Shown one piece after another: positions 1 through 6,039 of a stretch of DNA of 7,312 nt (position 1 is the stretch's first letter; the number at the start of each line of letters is the position of its first letter). The notes beneath the pieces are model-generated. The model did no database searches. It was not told the origin of the DNA and saw only the letters and a program-made list of their open reading frames with translations. The translations under genes and the position numbers were made by a program. Source of the stretch: Sulfurospirillaceae bacterium (lineage in GTDB: Bacteria; Campylobacterota; Campylobacteria; Campylobacterales; Sulfurospirillaceae). The stretch is from positions 1-7,312 of the forward strand of contig JAQWCT010000136.1 of NCBI GenBank assembly GCA_028705785.1. The letters run 5' to 3'.

Positions 1-299
1 GCTGTACATAAAGGTGCGATATGCCAAAAAGCACTTACGCTTAGTTTGTCAAAAAGTGTTGTGGGAAACGCTAAGCAAAGATTGAAAAAGAGAGGGAAAA
101 GGAGCAACACAAAAAGTTTGCTTTTGTTAAAATAAACACTCAACGCAATCCCAATCATTAAAAATACAAAAGTACTTTGCCATAAAAAATAGTACAAAAA
201 TGTAGCAATAAAACCCGTTTTAAATGCAATTAATGCCAAAAGGATGGCGCTAAAGCTAAGCATTTGAAAAGAGTAAAAATAATATTTTAAGGGATGCAT
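1..299 (-). CDS. Partial multi-pass membrane protein of unknown function (N-terminal 99 residues)
   Basis: An open frame on the minus strand starts at ATG 299 and stays open to the left edge, so only the N-terminus is seen. AGGA lies 5 nt before the start codon, a good ribosome binding site. The 99 visible residues are strongly hydrophobic: roughly residues 13-28 (LSFSAILLALIAF), 29-54 (an aromatic stretch ending in a GIALSVYF-like segment) and 62-80 (LFVLLLFPLFFNLCLAF) look like three membrane helices, with a basic YFNKSK loop between the second and third. It begins 21 nt after the stop of the ThiF-like gene on the same strand, so it is probably co-transcribed with it. I do not recognise the family. 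Membrane-anchored sensors (for example GGDEF proteins) can begin this way, but no catalytic domain is in view. Confidence 0.7.
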   Translation of the reverse strand, partial: MHPLKYYFYSFQMLSFSAILLALIAFKTGFIATFLYYFLWQSTFVFLMIGIALSVYFNKSKLFVLLLFPLFFNLCLAFPTTLFDKLSVSAFWHIAPLCT

Positions 300-320
300 G
301 TTGTTCCTGTTTTTTTGCGA

Positions 321-1106
321 TTATAGCAAATTAAACTCGTACTCCCATAAATCGGCCATTAAAATATTTTCAAGATGTGGTTTTCCCAAAAGCAGTTTGA
401 TGACTTCTGCACTTTGAATGGACGCAGCAAAACAAACGGTAAAAGCAGGATTGCCAGAGGTCTTTTCAGCTCCATCGCCTTCTTGTTTATAGAGATTTTC
501 TAAGGTGTTACAGGTTGCAAATTGAGCATAATAACCAGCAATAGCGCCATGTACGAAAGAAATATTTTTCTCTTTGCACAAAGAAGCGATGGCAGATTTG
601 AGCGTTGGGTTATCAAGTGCATCAACAACAACATCAACTTCTTCAAGCAAAGATTGGTGTTTTTCAAAGGTAAAAAATTCAGGCATACTCTTTACATGTA
701 AAGCAGGATTAATGGCTTCAAGTCCATTTCTGAGGACTTCTGCTTTGTGAAGGCCGAGTGCTTTGATGGTAGAAAAATTTTGACGATTGAGATTATGTTC
801 TTCAAAAACATCTCCATCCATTAAGATAAGATTTCCTACCCCGATGCGGCATAACATCTCGGATATAAATCCGCCTAATCCTCCACAGCCAAGGACAAGG
901 ACAGTTGATTTGAAAAGCGTATGTTGTTCGCTTTGGGAAATTGTTTTTTGATTTCGTTTGTAGCGTAGGGGCGTGAGGTTGTTTTCTAGTGCCATTTGTT
1001 CTACTTCACGGAAGTTACATGTAAAGATTTCCATGGCTTTAAAGTGGTCTTTGAGCGATAAAAAACCGTTGTTAGAAGTGTCGTTTAAATAGCTTAAAAG
1101 TTCCAT
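321..1106 (-). CDS. ThiF/MoeB/HesA-family E1-like adenylating enzyme
   Basis: This 261-residue cytoplasmic protein belongs to the family that adenylates the C-terminal glycine of MoaD/ThiS-type sulfur carriers before sulfur transfer. The nucleotide-binding loop is LGCGGLGG at residues 72-79. It is followed by the acidic strand end DGD (97-99), the NLNRQ motif (105-109) with its catalytic arginine, Lys121, and DALDN at 162-166, all in the usual order. The C-terminal helix QSAEVIKLLLG (231-241) is also typical. Residues 1-50 form an N-terminal extension before the conserved RYKRN entry. The two CxxC pairs that bind zinc in MoeB and ThiF are absent: the cysteines at 30, 74, 86, 177, 199 and 225 are all isolated. 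AGGAG lies 5 nt before the ATG. It diverges from a MoaD-like gene across 41 bp, which suggests an enzyme and substrate pair serving the pterin cofactor of the nearby AOR enzyme. The exact partner is inferred. Confidence 0.9.
   Translation of the reverse strand: MELLSYLNDTSNNGFLSLKDHFKAMEIFTCNFREVEQMALENNLTPLRYKRNQKTISQSEQHTLFKSTVLVLGCGGLGGFISEMLCRIGVGNLILMDGDVFEEHNLNRQNFSTIKALGLHKAEVLRNGLEAINPALHVKSMPEFFTFEKHQSLLEEVDVVVDALDNPTLKSAIASLCKEKNISFVHGAIAGYYAQFATCNTLENLYKQEGDGAEKTSGNPAFTVCFAASIQSAEVIKLLLGKPHLENILMADLWEYEFNLL
691..702. repeat. TTACATGTAA palindrome, copy 1 (inside the ThiF-like gene)
   Basis: The core TTACATGTAA at 692-701 extends to a perfect 14-bp palindrome at 690-703 (CTTTACATGTAAAG). 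In the gene's frame it encodes Leu-His-Val-Lys. Confidence 0.85.
1015..1024. repeat. TTACATGTAA palindrome, copy 2 (inside the ThiF-like gene)
   Basis: A perfect 10-bp core, read in a different codon phase from copy 1 (it encodes part of Phe-Thr-Cys-Asn). Conservation is therefore of the DNA, not of a peptide. Confidence 0.85.
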
Positions 1107-1124
1107 TTTTACTCCTGAAAAGTG

Positions 1125-1130
1125 TATAAT
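1125..1130 (+). promoter_or_regulatory. Predicted -10 box for the MoaD-like gene in the divergent spacer
   Basis: A perfect TATAAT sits in the 41-bp spacer between the two divergent genes. A start near 1137 would give a leader of only about 11 nt, just containing the AAAAGGA ribosome binding site (about 1135-1141). The opposite strand reads TATACA over nearly the same bases, a possible -10 for the ThiF-like gene, so the two promoters would overlap and probably interfere. No good -35 is seen, as is common in Campylobacterota. Confidence 0.5.
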
Positions 1131-1147
1131 TTTTAAAAGGATTTGAT

Positions 1148-1441
1148 ATGCACATTATACTCAATGCTTTCTCTTTTTTAAGAGAAAAACTCACCCAAAA
1201 CGGTTTTTCTTACCTCAATGCTTCTTTGGAAATCAAAGAAGGTATGCGTGTCATGGATGTTATTGATTTTATGGGTTTGGATGAAAGTTTGGTAGAAGCA
1301 GTTTTTGTGAACCATCTGGTTGTTCCTAAAGAGACAAAACTTCAAGATGGCGATAGAATAGCCCTTGTTCCTCCTGGCACACCTGGGTCATATCGGTTGA
1401 TGTTGGGAATGAAAGAATCATCTCCTAGCCAACTTGCCTAA
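1148..1441 (+). CDS. MoaD/ThiS-like ubiquitin-fold protein with non-canonical C-terminus
   Basis: This 97-residue protein has the beta-grasp pattern of MoaD/ThiS sulfur carriers: a first strand MHIILNAFSFLREKL, a central helix around VMDVIDFMGL (35-44), then VFVNHLVVPKETKLQDGDRIALVPP (52-76), matching the family's 'V.VN...V....L.dGDrIal.pp' signature. In ordinary MoaD and ThiS this strand ends the protein in Gly-Gly, the site of adenylation and thiocarboxylation. Here it continues as PPGTPGSYRLMLG (75-87) plus a ten-residue polar tail, with no Gly-Gly anywhere in the C-terminal part. It may be a carrier that needs other chemistry or trimming, or a binding or chaperone relative. ATG 1148 is preceded by AAAAGGA at 7 nt. 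Divergence from the ThiF-like gene and a distant AOR gene support a cofactor role. The fold is well supported and the function is inferred. Confidence 0.8.
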   Translation: MHIILNAFSFLREKLTQNGFSYLNASLEIKEGMRVMDVIDFMGLDESLVEAVFVNHLVVPKETKLQDGDRIALVPPGTPGSYRLMLGMKESSPSQLA

Positions 1442-1457
1442 CCCAGTTTTTGGGTTA
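1439..1457 (+). terminator. Weak candidate terminator hairpin at the end of the MoaD-like gene
   Basis: TAACCCA at 1439-1445 pairs perfectly with TGGGTTA at 1451-1457 around a 5-nt loop, starting on the stop codon itself. Only a short AAAATTT follows rather than a clean T-run, so intrinsic termination would be inefficient. It may instead protect the mRNA 3' end. Confidence 0.35.
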
Positions 1458-1474
1458 AAATTTAGCAATATTCT

Positions 1475-1484
1475 TTACATGTAA
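1475..1484. repeat. TTACATGTAA palindrome, copy 3 (intergenic)
   Basis: A perfect 10-bp core in the spacer between the MoaD-like gene and the cyclic-di-GMP gene, 18 bp beyond the candidate terminator hairpin. Confidence 0.85.
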
Positions 1485-1540
1485 GGATGTTTCGTAATCG
1501 CTTAGTATGGTTTAACAATTTTTTAGTGTAAATTATGTAG

Positions 1541-1567
1541 AATTTGTGATAAATTTGTGATAAATTT
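1541..1567 (+). repeat. Tandem 11-bp repeat upstream of the cyclic-di-GMP gene
   Basis: The unit AATTTGTGATA occurs at 1541-1551 and again at 1552-1562, followed by a partial third copy AATTT (1563-1567). The period of 11 bp is about one helical turn, so both copies face the same side of the DNA, as in direct-repeat sites for response regulators. It lies 39 bp before the ATG of the PAS-PAS-GGDEF-EAL gene. It could be an operator or a simple slippage duplication. Confidence 0.6.
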
Positions 1568-1605
1568 ATGCTATGGAATACTAAATAAAAGGTTGCGACG
1601 CACAA

Positions 1606-3759
1606 ATGTTAGAAATGTCCCAAACTCAGCAGAAGCTTCTTTTTAATGCTATTGTTCAAAAAATCCCTGATTTCCCTTTTATGAAGTGCTATGCTAACAA
1701 AACATCTATGGCATGTGCACTACCTATGGTTTTAGATAATCTTAACGAGGCTATTTTTCTTATGTACCAGGGAAATCCTTCTTTTTTATATGTCAATGAA
1801 ACGGCGACAAAAATGTTAGGATATTCAAGGGAAGAATTTATCAATGGTATGGGTATTTTTGACATAGATCCTAGTTGGACACCCGAAGTTACTCAAAGAT
1901 TTCTTATCAAAAGCAAAGATGAAAAAATGATTCGTTTTACGACCCGTCATAAAACTAAAGAAGGCCATAATATCCCTATCGATATTACAGTTAATCGTTT
2001 TTATTTTGAGGGGAAATCTTATCATTTGGCAGTGTGTAGGGAAATCGTTGATAGAAAAAGCTTCGTAGAGGAGATGTTTGGAAAGGAGACTTGTTTTAAG
2101 TTTAAAGATGTAGTTGATAACTCTCCTAATAATATTGCATGGTACGATGCGGAATGTAGAGTGGTGTATTTAAATAAGCAGATACAAAAATATTTTGATG
2201 TACCTATAGAAAGTTTGATTGGGAAAGAGGTCACTGTAGCTTCTTTTGGAGAAACTTATGCTGAGTATATCGAAAAATTGCGGTCTGTTATTAAAACGGG
2301 GATAGGCATAGAATATGACCAAACTTTTAGATTTAAGGATGAAGAGCATGTTCATCATATGCAAATTGTTCCTGAACTTGATAAATTAGGGAATGTTATT
2401 GGTATTATCGCGATAGGTCGAGATGTCAGTATGCAAAAAAAAGCAGAAAAAAAGATAGAGTTTTTAGCCTATCATGATCATCTCACAGAACTCCCCAATC
2501 GCATACGCACCAAATTAGAAGTTGAAAATGTCATCCATAAAGCACAAGATGATTCGATGCAAATGGCTATTTTATTTATAGATGTAGATGATTTTCAAAC
2601 GGTAAATGACTCTTTTGGTCATGCTGTGGGCGATATGCTTTTAAAAAGTGTCGCATCAAGACTTCAAGACAATCTAAGAGACAACGACATGTTATCAAGG
2701 CATAGCGGTGATGAGTTTTTAATCATTTTGAACAATGTCCATTCTAATGATGTCATAGCTTCCATCTGTGAACGCATCGTAGAAAGTTTTCAAAAACCTT
2801 TAAATATTGGTACACATATCTTATCTTCATCCGTTTCCATTGGTATTTCTATTTATCCTATCGAGGGTGATGACTTTGATGCGCTTGTAAGAAAAGCGGA
2901 TATTGCGATGCATAAAGCCAAGGAACTAGGTAAAAATATGTTTTGCTTTTTTGAATCTTCCATGAATGAAGAGACAATAGAGTGTTTTCATGCCCTCAAT
3001 GATATGAAAAACGCTATTGCCAATCAAGAGTTTATTTTGCATTATCAACCGCAAATTGACATTAAAAATAAAAAAATTATGGGAGCTGAGGCTTTAATTC
3101 GGTGGATGCACCCCACACAAGGTTTGATTGCGCCATCAAAGTTTATACCGATTGCTGAGAATAGTGGTTTGATTATTAAAATTGGTGAATGGGTTATTAA
3201 AGAGGCATGTAAACAAGCGATGCTGTGGCATCAACAAGGGATTGAAATTGTTGTTGCTGTTAATATCTCAACGGTACAATTTAAAAGAGGCAACTTAGAA
3301 GAGATTGTCAAAGAAGCACTTGCAACTTCTGGGCTTTCGCCTGAGTTTTTTGAGCTTGAACTCACGGAATCTGCGATGATGTATGATACGGAAAAAATAC
3401 GAACAACTATCCAAAATCTCAAAGCACTCGGCGTTAAACTCTCAATTGATGACTTTGGGACGGGATATTCATCACTTTCTTATCTTAAAAAGTTTGCCGT
3501 GGATAAACTTAAAATTGACCAATCGTTTATCAAAAATTTATTAGAGAACCAAGAGGACGCTGCCATTGTCAAAGCCGTCATACAAATGGCAAAAAGCCTT
3601 AATTTAAAAACGATAGCCGAAGGTGTCGAGGATGGTGAGACTTTGGATGCATTGCATGGGCATGGATGTGATGAGGTTCAAGGATTTCATTTTGCTAGAC
3701 CCATGTCTATAGAAGCGTTTGAAGGATTTGCTTTGTATTTCAAACATAATATCCATTAA
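1606..3759 (+). CDS. Cytoplasmic PAS-PAS-GGDEF-EAL cyclic-di-GMP turnover protein
   Basis: This 717-residue protein synthesises and/or degrades the second messenger cyclic-di-GMP in response to signals read by two PAS domains (about 40-150 and 165-278). The cyclase domain (about 285-450) has metal and substrate residues FIDVDDF (324-330) and FGHAVGD (337-343). Its signature is SGDEF at 367-371, a tolerated variant of GGDEF. A product-inhibition I-site RDND (358-361) sits exactly five residues before it. The phosphodiesterase domain (about 465-712) looks catalytically complete: EAL 495-497, VNIS with Asn553, ELTES 585-589, DDFGTGYSS from 615, Lys636, EGVE from 672 and Gln692. No signal peptide or membrane helix is visible, so it is cytosolic. 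Net direction cannot be told from sequence. The ribosome site before 1606 is poor (AAAAGG about 12 nt away), and Met4 (position 1615) is an alternative start. It stands alone as a transcription unit, convergent with the AOR pair. Confidence 0.95.
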   Translation: MLEMSQTQQKLLFNAIVQKIPDFPFMKCYANKTSMACALPMVLDNLNEAIFLMYQGNPSFLYVNETATKMLGYSREEFINGMGIFDIDPSWTPEVTQRFLIKSKDEKMIRFTTRHKTKEGHNIPIDITVNRFYFEGKSYHLAVCREIVDRKSFVEEMFGKETCFKFKDVVDNSPNNIAWYDAECRVVYLNKQIQKYFDVPIESLIGKEVTVASFGETYAEYIEKLRSVIKTGIGIEYDQTFRFKDEEHVHHMQIVPELDKLGNVIGIIAIGRDVSMQKKAEKKIEFLAYHDHLTELPNRIRTKLEVENVIHKAQDDSMQMAILFIDVDDFQTVNDSFGHAVGDMLLKSVASRLQDNLRDNDMLSRHSGDEFLIILNNVHSNDVIASICERIVESFQKPLNIGTHILSSSVSIGISIYPIEGDDFDALVRKADIAMHKAKELGKNMFCFFESSMNEETIECFHALNDMKNAIANQEFILHYQPQIDIKNKKIMGAEALIRWMHPTQGLIAPSKFIPIAENSGLIIKIGEWVIKEACKQAMLWHQQGIEIVVAVNISTVQFKRGNLEEIVKEALATSGLSPEFFELELTESAMMYDTEKIRTTIQNLKALGVKLSIDDFGTGYSSLSYLKKFAVDKLKIDQSFIKNLLENQEDAAIVKAVIQMAKSLNLKTIAEGVEDGETLDALHGHGCDEVQGFHFARPMSIEAFEGFALYFKHNIH

Positions 3760-3760
3760 G

Positions 3761-3774
3761 TCTTACATGTAAGA
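3761..3774. repeat. TTACATGTAA palindrome, copy 4 (convergent junction)
   Basis: The core at 3763-3772 extends to a perfect 14-bp palindrome TCTTACATGTAAGA. It fills most of the 22-bp gap between two convergent stop codons. It could act as a weak bidirectional hairpin (5-bp stem, CATG loop), but no T-tract follows on either strand. Confidence 0.85.
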
Positions 3775-3781
3775 GGGAAAA

Positions 3782-4009
3782 TTAACCGCCACCTACTTTG
3801 GGGAAGAGGGCGACTTCGTCACCCTCTTGTAGAGTATAAGTAGGTTGGACATGCTTTCCTCTTACCATCAAAACGCCTAAAGGCGATGTGTTTTCAAGAC
3901 ATAATTCGTCTATCACCGTTTGTGCGGTGGCGCCTTTAGGATATTCTCTTTGTTCCACTTTAAAGCGACCTTCTCGGTATTGCGCAAAGAGTTTAACAAT
4001 AATGTGCAT
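3782..4009 (-). CDS. MoaD-like sulfur carrier, canonical Gly-Gly terminus, coupled to AOR
   Basis: This 75-residue beta-grasp protein is of the size usual for MoaD, the small subunit that carries the sulfur used to build the dithiolene of molybdopterin or tungstopterin. Visible hallmarks are the first strand MHIIVKLFAQYREG, the helix TAQTVIDEL, VLMVRGKHV, LQEGDEVALFPKV, and a C-terminus of Val-Gly-Gly-Gly, ending right after the diglycine that is adenylated and thiocarboxylated. Its ATG shares the last A of the AOR stop (TAATG, one-base overlap) and no strong ribosome site precedes it, so translation is probably coupled to AOR. This suggests a carrier dedicated to the AOR cofactor rather than, or in addition to, a housekeeping moaD. 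The first residues (MHII) resemble those of the other MoaD-like protein in the window, but the C-termini differ sharply. Confidence 0.9.
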   Translation of the reverse strand: MHIIVKLFAQYREGRFKVEQREYPKGATAQTVIDELCLENTSPLGVLMVRGKHVQPTYTLQEGDEVALFPKVGGG

Positions 4010-5745
4010 TAAAAATTCCAGAACTCATCAATCTCTTCACCTGTGAAATCCCAAGTGACATTGTGTGGAGGGAGTATCTCGTACTTCATAAACTCTGGTA
4101 AGCGATCACTTGCACTGTTAAGTCCTGCTTTGATGTTAAATTCATGCTCAGTTCTCAGAATGGTTTTTCCAAGGTTCATGACATCATCAATAGTTAGGGC
4201 ACAGCCAAATCGTGCATTAATCATATCAATGAGTGAAGGTAAACATTTGGCATCATCGAGTGCGGCAAACGCAACAAAGATACACATACCTGTACTATCC
4301 ACAGCAGCGGTTGCTATCTGGAGATTGCGCGCGAGTTCTACTTGTCCCTCTTTTTTGAGTGGATCGACATGTCCACCACTGTTAAGAATGTTGGTTGCAA
4401 CTGCGTAACCAGCCGTGTGATCGGCACCCATTGGTGTTGTAGCATAGGTAATACCTTGACCTTTAACCGCTCTTGGCTCATAAGCTGGAATACCTTGACC
4501 TTTAACCGTAGGCACTCTTACTAGTCCATATGTTTTTCCCAAAATATGGGTACCTGCGCCTATGATTCTTCCGAGTGGTGTTCCCATTGGGATATCATGA
4601 GAGAGTAATTCATACGCTTTTTGACCATCACCGTAAGCAAGAATGCCTGCATCAACAGCAAGTCCGAGCACAACAGAAGTTTCAATCGAATCGACGCCCA
4701 AGTCATCCATAAGACCATCCATCTTTGCGATCAGATCTAAATCTTGAATACCTAAATGTGCTCCAAGTGCCCAAATGGTTTCGTATTCAAAGCCAGATGT
4801 GAGGTATTTACCTTCTTTGTCGTTATAGACTTGTGAACATTGGATGACACAGCCTGCATGACAGCCATGCGTTGTTTTTCCACCTCTGGCTTTAATGTTT
4901 TCAGCCATCGTCTCACCACAGATGTTTTCAGCGTGCTCCCAGTTACCTTGTCTAAAGTTACGGGTTGGAAGACCACCTGCCTCGTTGAGGATGTTAACCA
5001 AAACATTCGTTCCAAATGCTGGTAAACCTTGTCCGCTGATAGGATTTTCTTGAAGCGCTTTAGTGAAGACTTTACTCGCTTCTTTGAATTTCTCAGGATC
5101 AGCAATCGTTACTTCTTTATAATCAGCCGCATCGACGGTGATACATTTAATTTTTTTAGAACCCATAACGGCACCCAAACCGCCACGACCATGACTTCTG
5201 AGTTTTCCACTAGGGTCTTTCACTGAGATATTGGCGATGTTCATGCGCATTTCACCGATACGACCGATACTCATAACGGCGACTTTTTTGTCATATTTTG
5301 CCATCATCGCATCTAATACAGCGTAATTATCTTTGCCAACAAGCTCTGGAACAGGGATAAATTCAACCTTGTTTTTGGTTACATGTAATTGATAAAATGT
5401 ATTTTCATCTTTTGGTAACCCTTCAATAATGAGTGCTTTAACACCCAATTTTGAAAAAATACCAGCACTCGTTCCACCTACATTTGACTCTTTGATACCT
5501 CCAGTGAGTGGGCTTTTCGCACCACAAGAATTACGACCTGAATTGGAAGCACTGGTTCCTGAAAGAAGCCCTGGGGCAAAAACCATTTTATTATTAGGTC
5601 CTAAAGGGTGACACTCTGGATCAACCTCTTCAGCCACGATCGTAGAAGTAAGTCCACGACCACCCAGTCCCATCCATTTAGAAGGGACCTCTTCAATTTT
5701 AAAACTTAGCTCAGACATGTTAACACGATAAATTAGATCAGCCAT
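4009..5745 (-). CDS. aor: Tungsten-type aldehyde:ferredoxin oxidoreductase family enzyme
   Basis: This 578-residue cytoplasmic enzyme belongs to the family that oxidises aldehydes to acids (or reduces acids) with ferredoxin as electron partner, using a bis-pterin tungsten, sometimes molybdenum, centre and one [4Fe-4S] cluster. The N-terminal domain (about 1-205) has GGRGL at 28-32 and APGLLSGTSAS followed by AKSPLTGG. Cluster cysteines are 295, 299 and 303 (CHAGCVIQC) with the distant Cys488. The two pterin-binding DxxGx(D/C) motifs are DDLGVD (347-352) and DSTGMC (483-488). Glu320 and Glu322 in FEYET and His443 in ADHTAG are candidates for the active-site Glu and His. The open frame extends 58 codons upstream to 5919, but start 5745 is chosen: AGGAG is 5 nt away, MADLIYRVNM is the normal family N-terminus, and the extension covers the promoter. 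The physiological substrate cannot be read from sequence. The cysteine spacing C-x3-C-x3-C differs from C-x2-C-x3-C of the archaeal prototype. Confidence 0.93.
   Translation of the reverse strand: MADLIYRVNMSELSFKIEEVPSKWMGLGGRGLTSTIVAEEVDPECHPLGPNNKMVFAPGLLSGTSASNSGRNSCGAKSPLTGGIKESNVGGTSAGIFSKLGVKALIIEGLPKDENTFYQLHVTKNKVEFIPVPELVGKDNYAVLDAMMAKYDKKVAVMSIGRIGEMRMNIANISVKDPSGKLRSHGRGGLGAVMGSKKIKCITVDAADYKEVTIADPEKFKEASKVFTKALQENPISGQGLPAFGTNVLVNILNEAGGLPTRNFRQGNWEHAENICGETMAENIKARGGKTTHGCHAGCVIQCSQVYNDKEGKYLTSGFEYETIWALGAHLGIQDLDLIAKMDGLMDDLGVDSIETSVVLGLAVDAGILAYGDGQKAYELLSHDIPMGTPLGRIIGAGTHILGKTYGLVRVPTVKGQGIPAYEPRAVKGQGITYATTPMGADHTAGYAVATNILNSGGHVDPLKKEGQVELARNLQIATAAVDSTGMCIFVAFAALDDAKCLPSLIDMINARFGCALTIDDVMNLGKTILRTEHEFNIKAGLNSASDRLPEFMKYEILPPHNVTWDFTGEEIDEFWNF
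5379..5388. repeat. TTACATGTAA palindrome, copy 5 (inside the AOR gene)
   Basis: A perfect 10-bp core within the aldehyde oxidoreductase gene, encoding Leu-His-Val in a non-catalytic surface-like stretch (about residues 120-122). Confidence 0.85.
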
Positions 5746-5776
5746 TTTAACTCCTTTAAATACGGTTGTTCCCAGC

Positions 5777-5808
5777 ATAATATTTAAAGTGTATAGCATG
5801 AAAATAGC
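5777..5808 (-). promoter_or_regulatory. Predicted aor promoter with the shared 15-nt element
   Basis: Reading leftward, GCTATTTTCATGCTA spans 5808-5794, then 11 nt, then a -10 box TATTAT at 5782-5777. A start near 5770 gives a leader of about 25 nt with the AGGAG ribosome site. The element covers about -38 to -24, the position of an activator or an overlapping repressor. TATACA at 5795-5790 is an alternative -10. Confidence 0.65.
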
Positions 5809-5958
5809 AAAGTAAAGAAAAATATGAAAATAAAAATATGCTTTTTTTGCACATCTTTTTTTTACACACTTTTTGTCACATAATAACGATTTTTTATATT
5901 TTAAAGTTTTATAAAACATTATTATTAGATAAATTTGTACGGTATAAATTCAAAAGAA

Positions 5959-5990
5959 GCTATTTTCATGCTACAAATTCAATGTATAAT
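5959..5990 (+). promoter_or_regulatory. Predicted hydrogenase-type operon promoter with the shared 15-nt element
   Basis: GCTATTTTCATGCTA spans 5959-5973, then 11 nt, then a perfect TATAAT at 5985-5990, the same geometry as the aor promoter on the other strand. A start near 5997 gives a leader of about 118 nt. The element itself contains GCTA twice at an 11-bp period. Confidence 0.7.
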
Positions 5991-6026
5991 TTTTTCGATG
6001 AAACATGTTAAATAAGTAAATATATC

Positions 6027-6039
6027 ATGACGAAGTCAT
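6027..6039 (+). promoter_or_regulatory. Inverted repeat in the leader of the hydrogenase-type operon
   Basis: ATGAC-GAA-GTCAT forms a perfect 5-bp inverted repeat with a 3-nt centre, about 30 nt downstream of the predicted transcription start and 75 nt before the ATG. It could be a small RNA hairpin or a dimeric repressor site. The symmetry is certain and the function is not. Confidence 0.35.

Noticed and set aside
314..330. TTTGC/GCAAA inverted repeat and a minus-strand TATAAT (325-320) at the end of the ThiF-like gene
   Set aside because: The stem is only 5 bp with no T-tract in the needed direction. The -10-like box overlaps a stop codon in AT-rich sequence with no -35, so it is too weak to call a terminator or promoter.
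4450..4508. 20-bp direct repeat inside aor (4450-4469 and 4489-4508), encoding VKGQGI twice
   Set aside because: The two peptide segments fall where AOR-family proteins normally carry two similar motifs (VKG..(I/L)PAY.PR and a following KG.G(I/L).YAT). It probably reflects family sequence plus codon choice rather than a recent duplication.
4043..5611. Several plus-strand open frames of 60-121 codons opposite aor, and similar ones opposite the other genes
   Set aside because: They are antisense or out-of-frame shadows of well-supported genes, with no recognisable domains or ribosome sites.
5832..5856. Possible sigma-54 promoter (ATGC ... TTGCA) in the divergent spacer
   Set aside because: The -24 GG is missing and the match depends on a T-run. 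The sigma-70-like boxes nearby are much better.
5842..5863. T-runs of 7 and 8 bases as a phase-variable tract
   Set aside because: They are in non-coding DNA upstream of the predicted aor promoter, are short, and such runs are common in AT-rich Campylobacterota spacers.
5746..5919. 58-codon upstream extension of the aor reading frame
   Set aside because: It covers the predicted promoter and shared element, is Lys/Phe/Tyr-rich like random AT-rich DNA, and has no ribosome site at its ATG. The start at 5745 has AGGAG and the family N-terminus.
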